NCBI RefSeq assembly: GCF_037975245.1
Contig: NC_092579.1
Span: forward strand, 2,285,001-2,349,000
Direction of reading: 5' to 3'
DNA: 64,000 nt
Origin: Apostichopus japonicus
Lineage: Eukaryota > Echinodermata > Holothuroidea > Aspidochirotida > Stichopodidae
The first letter of the stretch is position 1, and each line of letters starts with the position of its first letter. Position numbers and translations under genes: made by a program. The notes beneath the pieces were generated by a model. The model saw only the letters and a list, made by a program, of their open reading frames with translations, was not told the DNA's origin and searched no databases. Below, in pieces: positions 48,901 through 59,614 of the stretch.

Positions 48901-51900
48901 AAACATGTCAGTGACTGCCAAGTATTAAATTAAACAGCTAAATGGTTTAAGACTCGGTGTCAAAAAGTTTTACAACTGCTGCTGCAGAATAACTTGTTCA
49001 AACAGATTCAAGAGAAGTATCGTTTCAGATTATTCTACTTCCTCCATATCTCTTTATACATATTTAAATGCACAGTCTCATCTGCTGGAAAGATAGTGTC
49101 TACAGGCCATTAGTAGCTGTGGTTCATAATAGCTGCTATCATGTGAAACTCCTGTTCACAGTATCTTAAAACCCCCATACATCTATAGACACTTCAGAAA
49201 AGAGAAATGACCTACCTGGCTTCAAAGTTACCCAATAGTCTTGTATCCAGGATGTTACCTTCTGGTTCCCATGTATTATGTCTGTTGAGAGAAACGCACA
49301 TAAAAGTTGCGGTATTTGAATTCAATAGAGCTCAAGAAACAAGGCATTAAAGCGCTGAAATCTTATGACAATAAGACATGGACTGTATGTTTAACTTCAA
49401 GCATTAGCTACTGTTTGAAGTTTGCACAGCATTTCAAAGAATAGAGCAGCGGCAAATTCAGTTTTGGTCTGTAATATAGTCTAAGCATCCTGATGAAATT
49501 TGCAAATATGAATATCATTTCTTCATGCCGTTTTTCCTGACTTTACAGGTTGCACTCTTCATATTCGTCATATCTTTTCATCACAGCCTGGAGTAGATAC
49601 AAAATAGTTACAAACACTGCATAACAAGTTTTATATATACAGAGATACACACACAGTACATGGAAGAGAGGTTTTGTTTTAAAAGTTGTAATTTGGGTAA
49701 GGTGTGACCATTTCATTAAAAACACCACATATGAAATATCAGGAAATAATTTATCCAGTAACACATCACAAAATGGTCAAATTGCTATGCAAGTCCAAAG
49801 ATGTATACAGTAGCATTATTTAAGTATTTAAAAGTGACAAAAGTCAGAGCCTTAGTTTTAAATTGATATCTATTGAACTGTAACACATCCATGTTACACA
49901 TCCATGTAACACATCCATGTTACACATCCATGTAACACATCCATGTTACACATCCATGTTATACATCCATGTAACACATCCATGTTACACATCCATGTTA
50001 CACATCCATGTTACACATCCATGTTACACATCCATGTAACACATCCATGTTACACATCCATGACATCTGAATCACAATATTTCATCAATCATTTGCTTCC
50101 AAAGTAATTCAATTATTTCAAATAAGAAATATGTGTTTAATACTCACTTGTTTGACCATCCTTTCCACTTCACTAAAAATTCAACTTTTCCCTAGAAATG
50201 AAAGATCACAGATGGTAATCACCAACATTGACATATATACATACTGAAACAGGAATGTTTGGAACTTGTCTACATACATATATATACTGGTTTAAACTCA
50301 ATATTAGACTTTTAATGAGGTTTTTGTTGAAAACAATGAAATATTTCCAACTGGAAGAAAAATGCTGTGTGAAGTTTGTGAACAAACCTCATACCCCCCC
50401 CGCATACCCCACCCCACCCACACATTTCCATGGTAACATGGGCTAGGAGCAAACACTTTTAGAAAGTTTATGCCCCTAAAGATTGGTCATCAGTATTACA
50501 ATTCAAACTTGCATCAAGTTTGCCAAAGTAATGACTGCTATTATGATGTACTGTACAACATTACTATAAAGATAAATATTTTTAAGGAAAGTGCACTGTT
50601 CTTATCATATACATCCAAAATGCTATGCTGTGAATCGTTTGAAAACCTTACGAGTCATGATCCATATTATGGCACATATTATGGGATATTTCTTGAGCTA
50701 ACCATGTAGCAACAAAAAGCATTTCTCGCAATGTGTTTTGTACAAAAGTGACATAAAATAGCATGTAAGTACTGTACAAATCATCACTATTTCAGTATGT
50801 TTTGGTCGTAACTTCTATCAGCTTAACTGAGAAATGCCTTGAGTGTTCTTTCTAAACTTTTCAGTTGTAAAAGAACTTATCTATAGGTTTCTATTTTTTT
50901 AGCTATGTAGGCAGATGCTATCAGAATTTATAAGTACTGTATGCCTACCACAATATCAGTGAGAATATACAGTAGGCCAGCTTCTACAGATATACAGTAT
51001 TGCCAAGAGTTCAATCAATGTTTTTTTTTTGCCTTTTTTATCAAAATATGTAAAATTATAAACTCCTAAGCAACTATTACACTCATGGTTAACTTACTAA
51101 GCTGGGCCGTAATTCATGAGTCATAGCAAAACTTACACATAATTACAGTCTTCGTCTTCGATACGGTGACACATCCGCAAAAAGGGACAATATCTCACCA
51201 CACACACGTCAAGAGAATAACTAGTTAAATCTGACCCGAGTACTGATATAAGTGACAGGATTCACAGAACCACTGGAATGCTGGAACTACTAATGAGGTC
51301 TAAAGGCAGACTATTCCAATCCCTAATTGTATTTGGAAAAAAACTATACTTATAGCAATTGGTACTGGCATACAATTGGCAGAAATGCATATCGTGCATG
51401 TTCCGACTCCTACGCAGAGGCTTTCTTAGGCAGTCAATAGGGATCTGAGCCTGACCATAGATGCCCTTAGCAAATAAGATGATTCTACTTTGTCTGCGCC
51501 TCTCTGCCAAGGGCACCAGGTTTAGGTCCCGTAACAGAGATGAGACAGAGCCAGACTATTTCACATGCATGGTGCACATGTTTATAGACCTGATCATGTA
51601 CGTATATATTTTAGATCCTCCTGCAAGCAGGAACTCGCGAAGAAGCCTCATTGGCTTATCAAAGCCGAAGCTGACCGAAGTCAGTCTCTTACATTCATAT
51701 TTAACGTCCATGATTATTGTCAATTGTCAACAACTCTGTAACTGGACGACATACATTAATCTTGGAGTGACTCGAACTGGGGACCTTATGATTGGAAGGC
51801 ACCGGCATTAACCACTGAGCTAACACTCCAAAATCTGATCATAGTCTGTGAGCTGAGGGACTCATCAAACCATATAGGAAAGTATAATTTGCGACTGTGC

Positions 51901-52790
51901 ATCCCATCTACAAAGTCAATTCACACTAAGTGCTCATATGAATAGTGTAAATAGTGTATTGTATAAAAGACCAACGAGCATATCCAAAGAAATGTAAACA
52001 TTTTTGGCAATTGGGTCCACCCACAAAAAAAAGAGCCACGATATGGTGCATTTTGTGGAATATTTTGGATGTAAATTATTAGTATAGTTAGGTCTACAGT
52101 AAAATTGGGCTACTAACTACAAATATTCTGTGTGGAAGGTGGAATGGGGAAGGGGTTTTCACCCAAAACCGATGGATCTAGGCTTGATGCCTTGTGTGGT
52201 ATTTCTGACAGTTGTCTGCATAACAATTACATCAGGCATGTTTAACATATTAGCCGAAGAACAAGTAAATAAGCACTGGTCAATGCAACACTTATGTACT
52301 GTAAGTAACATCAGGTTTTAAATAAGAGTGCCATCATTATTGAACTGGATATAAGCACCAGTGCAATGCTTATTTACACCATTTGGACGCTTAATTCACC
52401 AAACCATGTTTCATATCTTCTGCTCTGATATTCTAATACGTTTCCAATCATTGGACCTTCATTATACACGTAGTACTACTAACTGAACCTACAGTAATAG
52501 TTAAAACAAGGCTAGGGTCAGGTCTGTTGTGTTTGCTAACCTACCATTGGTACTATGGTAGGACTATAAATTGCAACCCACATCACATACTGTACATATA
52601 GTGTACTACTGCAAGTGTAACTGTTATTATGTGGCTCCAACAAAGAGCCCATACTCAGCTTCTCAAGGCAAAGGCGATAATATTTCGTGATTTCTGCGTG
52701 TGCCTGGTATGATAAACTTACGTGACGAATTCTCTTTTGCTTAATTTCTTCTGCCGCAAACACTTGTTCTCCATAAGTGCTCAAATCCAT
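45936..52790 (-). CDS. Pc/CBX: Polycomb-group chromobox protein, paralogue B (CBX-B)
   Basis: Five coding exons on the minus strand: 52790-52722, 50191-50148, 49281-49216, 48822-48759 and 46445-45936, all GT-AG, giving 250 residues. The N terminus, MDLSTYGEQVFAAEE, leads into a chromodomain with F11, W32 and W35, the same cage positions as in mammalian CBX7. An AT-hook-like segment (RVGRKPKRGRRK) ends exon 4. Residues about 222-247 form the Pc box (VIITDVTNKELTITIKECT, then GFFR), and the protein stops three residues later, as usual for the family. A central acidic region rich in Glu and Asp separates the two. Internal exons have the same lengths and phases as in CBX-A, so they are duplicates. 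Expected role: H3K27me3 reader in PRC1, binding RING1 through the Pc box. Confidence 0.93.
46518..47055 (-). repeat. 46-bp minisatellite in CBX-B intron 4
   Basis: About eleven units of 'cacactaaacagaccagaat', 'tgttaaagagagggctactg', 'tacgta'. The landmark 'agaattgtta' starts at 46541 and 46587, a period of 46 bp. The middle units are identical; the right-hand units are shortened or diverged. It starts about 70 bp upstream (in gene direction) of the last-exon acceptor. Confidence 0.94.
48177..48405. repeat. CA microsatellites with a small inverted repeat between
   Basis: Two CA/AC tracts (48181-48198 and 48381-48399) bracket a segment with 'gaccgaggact' at about 48216 and its reverse complement 'agtcctcggtc' at about 48355. 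A nearer partner 'accgaggacctgaa' at about 48328 can pair with the latter as a short hairpin. Open frames rich in THTH come from the CA tracts. Confidence 0.6.
49883..50065 (+). repeat. 12-bp minisatellite in CBX-B intron 2
   Basis: About 15 copies of 'acacatccatgt', alternating with the variant ending 'gta', lie about 80 bp on the 3' side (in gene direction) of exon 2. There are no spacers and no conserved palindromic unit, so it is not a CRISPR-like array. Confidence 0.93.
51262..51564 (-). mobile_element. 3' end of a LINE reverse transcriptase, in CBX-B intron 1
   Basis: The minus-strand frame gives SLLRDLNLVPLAERRRQSRI, later LRRSRNMHDMHFCQLYAST and then CYKYSFFPNTIRDWNSLP. This is the well-known C-terminal tail of CR1/Jockey-type reverse transcriptases, where 'YKYSFFPRTI..WN.LP' is typical. 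The frame is open over about 100 codons and ends at 51262. Only the 3' part of the element is present. It is a different family from the LINE tail at 2690. Confidence 0.78.
51598..51830 (-). mobile_element. tRNA-derived SINE with glycine-tRNA-like head
   Basis: On the minus strand the copy begins GGAGTGTTAGCTCAGTGG, with an A box, continues through TGCCTTCCAATCA (the anticodon-loop region of a tRNA-Gly(UCC)-like sequence) and has a B box near AGTTCGAGTCA. The tRNA part can pair GGAGTG with CACTCC at its ends. A body of about 150 nt follows, containing an inverted pair 'gactgacttcggtcagc', and a short AT-rich tail. A second, headless copy at 43317-43475 confirms the body as a repeat. Confidence 0.82.
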
Positions 52791-53110
52791 ATTTTTGCTA
52801 GAAGTTGTAGCAGAGTAGCGTAACTGGTAGAAACAATCGTGTTTGTACGCTGTAAATTAAATGCACTGATGTACGTAAAGATCAATGATGTAATGTCGTA
52901 CATTGTGCATGTTTTTCTACGATTGCCTGACCATTTTGGTAGACATAAAATACGCCAAACGGTACCAAAGAGAACGCTATATTTTATATGCCAAATTTAC
53001 AACACCTATGTGATTTGTCACTTCCTACCCCACGTCTAGTTCGAAAATAAAAGTGGACCAGGGATCGAGACTTCGTGTTGTTATGGAAAGTGGACATACA
53101 ATGGAGTGGA
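52791..53110. promoter_or_regulatory. Possible shared upstream region of CBX-B and INTS15
   Basis: CBX-B starts leftward at 52790 and INTS15 runs rightward. INTS15's first coding exon begins with a splice acceptor, so its 5' UTR exon must lie further left, possibly here. No TATA box or defined start could be seen. A shared two-way promoter is an inference from the head-to-head layout. Confidence 0.25.
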
Positions 53111-53770
53111 GGTCTGTGTCCCTTACTATCAATAACAGTTAAATATAGTGAATACTTGATGTCGGCTCTAATTTGCTAATAACTATCAATAAACCATATT
53201 AAGCAGTGGCATAGCTAATGCTTAAAGGTCTGCTGTATAGACCCCAACTATGTAGGCATTCTATCATGGAAAAGTTTCTTGAGATTGTGACGTAAACGAC
53301 CTCCCATGGTCGTAATATGACCTCTTTTTACCAATTAGTCGGCAAAGCCTGCCACGTATTTTTTTCTCAGTGTATGAGGGTCTTTGCTGTATGATTATAG
53401 ACATGAACATATTTCCACACAGTGTTTAAACAAAGGGTCTATATGGTGTTAAGAAGCTATGCAGGCTAATTGTGGAGCCTGAGGTCAATTTACGACCGTG
53501 GCAGGTCGATTACGTACTCACAAAACTTCCCTAGCTATAGCGTGCTATAATATTGGAGCCAATATAATGCAGGGGCCGCGTTCCAACAGTTAGAGCTGGA
53601 CCATTGCTTCATCTTAACAACATGTGACACAAGGTCATAACTTTCATATACAAAAAAAAAGAAATATGTCACACGGAACCGGGGAAAGAATTTTCTCGCG
53701 CAGTTTCTGGTAACCCTTTGATTTCCTACCCTTGGTCTTTATCCTTTTTTTTTTGGGGGGGGGGGTACTT

Positions 53771-54781
53771 TAAAGGCATTGAAGACTCGCCCCAAACCGT
53801 GTGCCGTGCTCTCAGAAAAAGTTAACTTTCCGTTGCTTGCTTGTCGCTACAAAATGCAGACAGTAATGAAACGTGATACCTTGTCATCTTTTATCTAGAC
53901 CTGAGATGTGCATCGCTGCTATGTACACTGTGTTGTGGGTATTGACCGTAGCTGTATATGTATTGACTGTACACTAGTGTCTAGTCATCGACGGTAGCAA
54001 GCTGTGTGTGTATTTTCTGGGATCGATGGTGGTGTCACAGTGTATAAACGATACAGCGATGGACATTTCAGGTCCAGCTAAAGATAACAAGGTATCACGT
54101 TTCATTATTGCCTGCATTTTGTAGCGACACGAACAAAACGTCACTTGCAAGCAACAGAAAGTTAAAGGATTGGTTCAGTTGTCATACATGATTATGTTAT
54201 GTGAAAGAGGACAATAAAAGTAACACAACGTTGAAAAAAACTGTTCAAATATCTTTTTCGGTTAAAGAGATATTCAAGTATAAAGTTTTGTCAGATTGTG
54301 TAGAAACTGCTGAAATCTGACTATCTGTGATGTCACATTCCTGAAAAGTCTTTGTTTGTGTTTTTCTAAATATTTTGTGAGATTTCATGACTTTCATCCA
54401 AAAGATATGTCAGAGAGATCTCATATTTGTCAAAGGAAATATTTGAGATTAAACATCTGAAGAATTTTTGATTATATTATTTTCAAATGTGTTAAAAAAT
54501 GTAAATAATTTTTAAAGAAATATATTCACACATGTTAAGGAAGTGAGGATGTGACATCACACCCTCACAATAAGTCTTTCTACACCAGTCATTTCAAAGA
54601 AATTTTGATATCTTCAAACAGTCATATCTCCTTAACAGAGCATGCTATCATGGTAGTTTCTTCACTGTTCTTTTTGTCTTTTTGTGCTCTTTCATACAAA
54701 ATACACATGTCAAACACCTGAACCAATCCTTTAACTTTTTCAGATGGCCGCACGCGGTTTGGGCGAGTCTTCAAAGCCTTT
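53771..54781. mobile_element. TTAA-flanked MITE (family 1), foldback-like copy interrupted by another MITE
   Basis: The left end matches the family at 25063 (TTTAAAGGCATTGAAGACTC) and the right end is its reverse complement (GAGTCTTCAAAGCCTTTACA). The left arm pairs with the right arm well beyond the tips ('gtgataccttgtcatctt' against the complement of 'aagataacaaggtatcac'), so the copy is strongly palindromic. A 565-bp second MITE is inserted in the right arm at a TTAA. The right flank reads TTAC rather than TTAA. The open frame beginning at 54744 is only the right arm of this element. Confidence 0.78.
54166..54730 (+). mobile_element. TTAA-flanked MITE (family 2), inserted in family 1
   Basis: TTAA at 54162-54165 and 54731-54734 flank a 565-bp element starting AGGATTGGTTCAG and ending CTGAACCAATCCT, perfect 13-bp inverted repeats. 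The intact equivalent site in the other arm of the host element (53827-53840, 'aaagttaacttt') shows a single TTAA, so the duplication is directly visible. No transposase. A TTAA duplication points to a piggyBac-type mover. Confidence 0.87.
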
Positions 54782-55174
54782 ACAGTTAGATAATTTTACC
54801 CATCTGACATCATTTTCCGCATTCGATGACACAAGTTTGCGCGTAGCTCAAGCCTCTAAATTTCATGTTGAATCGAAAAGAAGATCGGGCCATCTCGCGC
54901 TTAAACCGTCCAGCTCCTATCGCTATTAGAGGCCCACTCTCCCTTTTTCCATTTGGTTTACTTACCATAAGTATAAACGAAGTCGGAAATCAGATTCGAA
55001 TGTATAACGTACGGTATAGACATAGTTGTTTTCAAACAAGAATGCGAATGAGTAGTTTATTTTACGTTTATTGTTATAATGGCATGCGATCGAATCATTG
55101 AAATTAGCTCAAAGTAATTTTATGCAGTATATACCAGGCAAACAGTCGTACACTTTTCCATTTCTTTTAGATCA

Positions 55175-58100
55175 ATGAAAATTAGTGAGGAGCTTGATAA
55201 AGATCGGTACACCCAAACTACTTCGTGCGCTGAAATAGCTTGTGATTCTTTGAATGTTTCTGGTAAAGTAGCCTAGTATGCCTTAAACAGCTACACTCTC
55301 ATCAAAGACATGGACAACTTTCAGAAAAAGCAGATGATGGCTGGAATGTCAGGTATTAAGTTCACAGTTAGGCGTACACTAGTAATCCCAAACCTCCAGT
55401 GTATGTACTTAGCTCCGTTTAGCGTGAAGATTAGTTTCGCGAAATAACTACGCAAGGTATTGGCATAGAACTTAGAAGATCTAGGCTATGTGTAACTGTA
55501 AAATCAGATGCTTAAGTTTCTTTTCTCTAGGCATCAAAGAATACACTGATAGTACACAGTAACAGACAGAGTGGTTTCAGCCAAATGAAACTAATCAGTA
55601 TAGGCCCTTATCATGTCATCTACATTGTTTAGGCCTAACATCAGTGTCCGTTTTTTATGGTTTTCAGTCAGCCTTTGGATATCTTACAGTAGCTTATAAT
55701 TTATGAAACTTCAGCCATTGCACTGTATTGTTCTTCAATTATTTTACAGAGTTGACAGACACAGTTTGCTTATGGTACTCAGATGTTCCTAAGCGGTTAC
55801 CTGCGATTGTACTGTTGCTTAGTCAGCAAGGTTTTCCAAATGCAACAAGGGTTGTCCTAAACTGGTTAGGCAATTACTTTGAACATTGTAGGAACTACCA
55901 GACCGGGAAGTTTCCAAATAAGCAACAACTTCTTTTCCTCATCGATAGCTTTATCTTCTTCAAAACCGACCAAGTTCAAGTTCAGGTGAGCAGAGATGCA
56001 CAAGTAAACAAACAGTGGGATTTTTCTTCCACCAAGGATGCCTGAACAGTTAGACATGAACACAAATAGACAATAATTTGTTAATATAATAACTATCCCC
56101 TTCTACAGTACATCCATATCGCTCCATATCTCAGTATGATTGTAAAGAATTTAAAGCAAAATGAACTATGTCTAATGATTCATTGCTCACTGAGTCATTT
56201 CCATTCAGCCTTTAAATCATCATGCTACGGTATGTGCCAAGTCGAATGTCAGATATTCAAATTTGTGGATTTGCAATTTCTTTTGATTTGGGAATTAAAA
56301 ACCAAGGAATAATTGGAAAAGCTTATTATCAAGTTTAATATTTGAAATAGCCAAGTAGCTGCACAATAAACCATGTCATTAAGCAGATCTTGTGTTAACA
56401 GATACAATTTTCAATATTGCATCATAAACCTTAGACCTGCTTCATGGATACAGTTGAAAGCAATATACAGGCTTCAAACATATATGTACATATATCCAGG
56501 AATTGAACCATTTGTGGAAAAAAACCTGTTCTTTATATGGTATAAAGGTAAATTTATTATTAATATGTACTATTTATTGATAAACGCACTACACAGCTAA
56601 CTCTTACGAGAGAACTTCACCTATTGGAGGAAATCTGCAAGCATTTCCAGCGGCAAGCAAGCTCATCTTCTAAGTTCCTGACCTTTGAAGCTCTGTTTGG
56701 TGGGAGATCCATCCCCAGTGATAATGTTGAAGAACACAGACAGAAGATTCTCCATAAGACGGTATCCATGGCTTTGTCTCTCCAGTGTCAAGAGGTCCTG
56801 GAATGTGCTGCGGTGTGGTTACATACTCAGGTTTGATGATTTTAATTTTGCTATTTTTATGTCATGATCTTCGTAAAGATGGATGGACCTAAAAGTTCCG
56901 GAAGCTGATGTTTGGTTTCTTACTTCGTGTTGTAAAAATTCAAAAAGGCAGTGAAGAATTATTGCAACAGAAACAGTAATTCAGTTTTAGCTTTGGTGAG
57001 TCCTTTATAACTCACTTTTGACTTACATGAGAATGTTATGACAAGATCTCAGATGGCAGGGGCCTAAGATGTAAAACAAAGGACCCTGCATGGTATATAC
57101 TTTGTTTCCTTTCATATCCAAACTAGTGTTATAACCAATGGTAGACGAGAGTTTAAGAACCCCTTCGTAAAAGTGAGTTGGCGTAACACTGTAAGAACAT
57201 TTTTTTGATAATTTCAAATGAACAACCCCAAAATTGTTAGCCTCTTACCATCCTCACATGTGGTTATTGCCTATCGTTTGCCATGCCAGCACATCTATGC
57301 AGCAGCAATACACCACAAAATGCATAATATTTGGTCCCAGAAGTGGAACTTAAGCTCCAAAATTTGAAATATTTATGAGGAATAGGATGGTTGATGGATG
57401 CTGGAAATGAATTATTATTGCTTTTCTTCTTTTCCACAGAATCTTTCACCTTGTGCCATGGGACTGGTTGATAGTATCCTGATGGATTTCTGTGACCTGC
57501 TGCCAAACACCTCACACGCACTTGAGAGATTACCTGAAGTCTGCCCTCAGTTTCTAAATCAGTTACTACCCTGTGTCTTCAGCTATCTCTGTGTTCAAGG
57601 TATCCTTCTTGTTTTTATTCCTAGTATTAACAAGAACTTTAAAATAGCTAAAACAGCAACTTTTTGAAAATCATGAGATTGCAAAAAAGAACTGTACATG
57701 CATTTGGCAAAGCTTGAATGGATAATTAATATTCTGTTCTCCTTTGATGGATCTGAATTTTGGTTTCAGCAAGTGATGCTAATGTTTGATTCACCTAATA
57801 TCTGGTTTAGCTAATATCTCCTACAAGGAAAGGTTAATCTGTCCGAAGTACTTAATATTTGTTTGAAAAAGATCATACTTTCAAAAAGTTTAAAATTCAT
57901 ATTGTGACATTCAGTTAATGCAACAATTACTTTGTACAGTTGGTCACAGAGTTAATAGAATAAATTGGAACACAATTTATAGCAAATTCTGGACAGTTTA
58001 TTAGAAATATCTACTTCACTGGTGTTCATAGTATCACAACAATGTTCGTTTTTCAAGATTTGCAGATTGACACAAGTATTGCAGTTGTGATTCTTCCTTA

Positions 58101-59614
58101 TGAATCCCTTTATAGCCCCTTTATAGCTGCTTTAGGAAACATCAAAGTCCTGGTTATCAGTAGTCAAAGTGTTAATATTATTTGATGACCATAGCGATCT
58201 TGTTCCTTTGCAGGTTACAAAGATGAAGAATTTGAGCCTTGGACATCCATTTTTCTCAAAATTTCTGCTAATTGGCTGAGCAAGAACCCAAACGTTTGCC
58301 TCCTCCATGCGACAAATCCTTTTCCACAAAATGCAACGTTTCACAAAGTCTCGAAGGAGAAGTCCGTACCGACAGTGGGTCCAGTTGGTCACCTTCTCCT
58401 CTTTACTGTCATGCATCCGCTCTGGAACTTAAAATCATCAAGAGAAAATCACAAAGAAGAGACCTTGGTTGTCTCAAAACTATTTTACTATCTCATCCAA
58501 GCCATAACTGCTACTCTGCAGATTGAACGAGATGGAGACAAGGTTTACGTTATCCCGAGGCAGGATATTCTGAATGTTGTGACAGAGATGAAGAGAAAAC
58601 TGAAAACTATTGTTACATCGGAAACAGCAGTAGAGATGAGCCTAGATAGACTAGCAGAGGCTGTACAGATCGGGAATGCTGCCAAGCAACTCGAAATATC
58701 TTCAGGTACGATGGTGACACTTCTTTGAATGATTCAAGCATTTCTCCTGAACAAATTTGTTGCTTTGATTACATTTGTCTTGACACAAGAGCAGATTATT
58801 TCAATTGATTTGGATCAATATTTTCTGACAAAGACTCCCTTAACAATATGGTTCACTAAAGCTGGACTGGTAAATTTACAATTCATATGTTGATGCAAAA
58901 ACATATTTATTTTTCAATTTGGTTTTTAACATGTGATTAGTGAAAAAGTACTCAAGATCAAATCATGTTCAATACGTACTTAGTGGTTTACTTTTAACGT
59001 TTGGAGAATAAAACCCTCAAGGAAGGTGTCTCAAGTTGTTCAGTTGTGCGTAAACAGTCTTACTTTTGAGTTCTATTCTACTTATTCTGATTAACTGCTC
59101 AGTAGGTTTGGCAATATTAACGACCAAATGCTAGAAAGTGTTCCACGACTGAATAGAAGGTAGAGCTAAAAGAATTTAAAATCTTACTCTAAAATACAAT
59201 GTTTTAGTGGGTTGATAATGTAGAGGATGTCAAGGGTGTGTATGTAAAATTGTTATTTGTTTTGGAAAAAAATTCTCCATTAATTTATCAATTGTTCTCA
59301 CCAAACGAAGTACAGTATGAAATTTAATGTGGCTTTGTTTGGATATGTCACACTTGGGTAATTATGAAAATCATGTTAACTGTCCCGGAAATTTGGGACA
59401 TTTCAGCTTACCCATGTACAGTATGCACTTTAAGTATATACTCTGTATAAGGAATGCATTGTTAGTTTATGGTTCTACATGACAGGTGACACTTAATCAA
59501 GCTTTCACTTAACGTTTGTAGGTTTCTTCTATTTTAGGTGAAATCGAAGACCTTTGCGAGGGGTTGCCACCATCCCACTTACTAGATATTGTTCTGCACT
59601 CCAGACATGAATAA
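55175..59614 (+). CDS. INTS15: Integrator complex subunit 15 (C7orf26 orthologue)
   Basis: Six coding exons: 55175-55262 (exon starts near 55171), 55750-55985, 56597-56830, 57440-57599, 58214-58705 and 59538-59614, all GT-AG with matching phases, giving about 428 residues (human about 449). Resemblance to human INTS15 from memory: LRELHLLEEICKHFQ against LQELQLLEIMCNYFQ, VLECAAVWL against VLECAASWL, MSLDRLAEAVQI against LSLDRLAQALQV, and LCEGLPPSHLLDIVL against LCSRLPHNNLLQLVI at the C terminus. The protein lacks the long Pro-rich tail that human INTS15 carries after this point. INTS15 joins the Integrator module with INTS10, 13 and 14, which helps terminate snRNA and paused mRNA transcripts. 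The start is the first ATG of an acceptor-led exon; an upstream 5' UTR exon is expected. Confidence 0.88.

Noticed and set aside
46518-50065. CRISPR-like arrays
   Set aside because: The units are directly tandem with no unique spacers, and the setting is an animal gene intron.
51752-51830. Candidate tRNA gene (glycine-like)
   Set aside because: The stems are imperfect and it is fused to a SINE body that occurs elsewhere without the head.
54744-54929. Open frame starting MAARGLGESS just upstream of INTS15, a tempting first exon
   Set aside because: It is the right arm of a TTAA-flanked MITE (the reverse complement of 53771 onward), with no similarity to the INTS15 N terminus. The exon at 55171-55262 joins the rest in phase.
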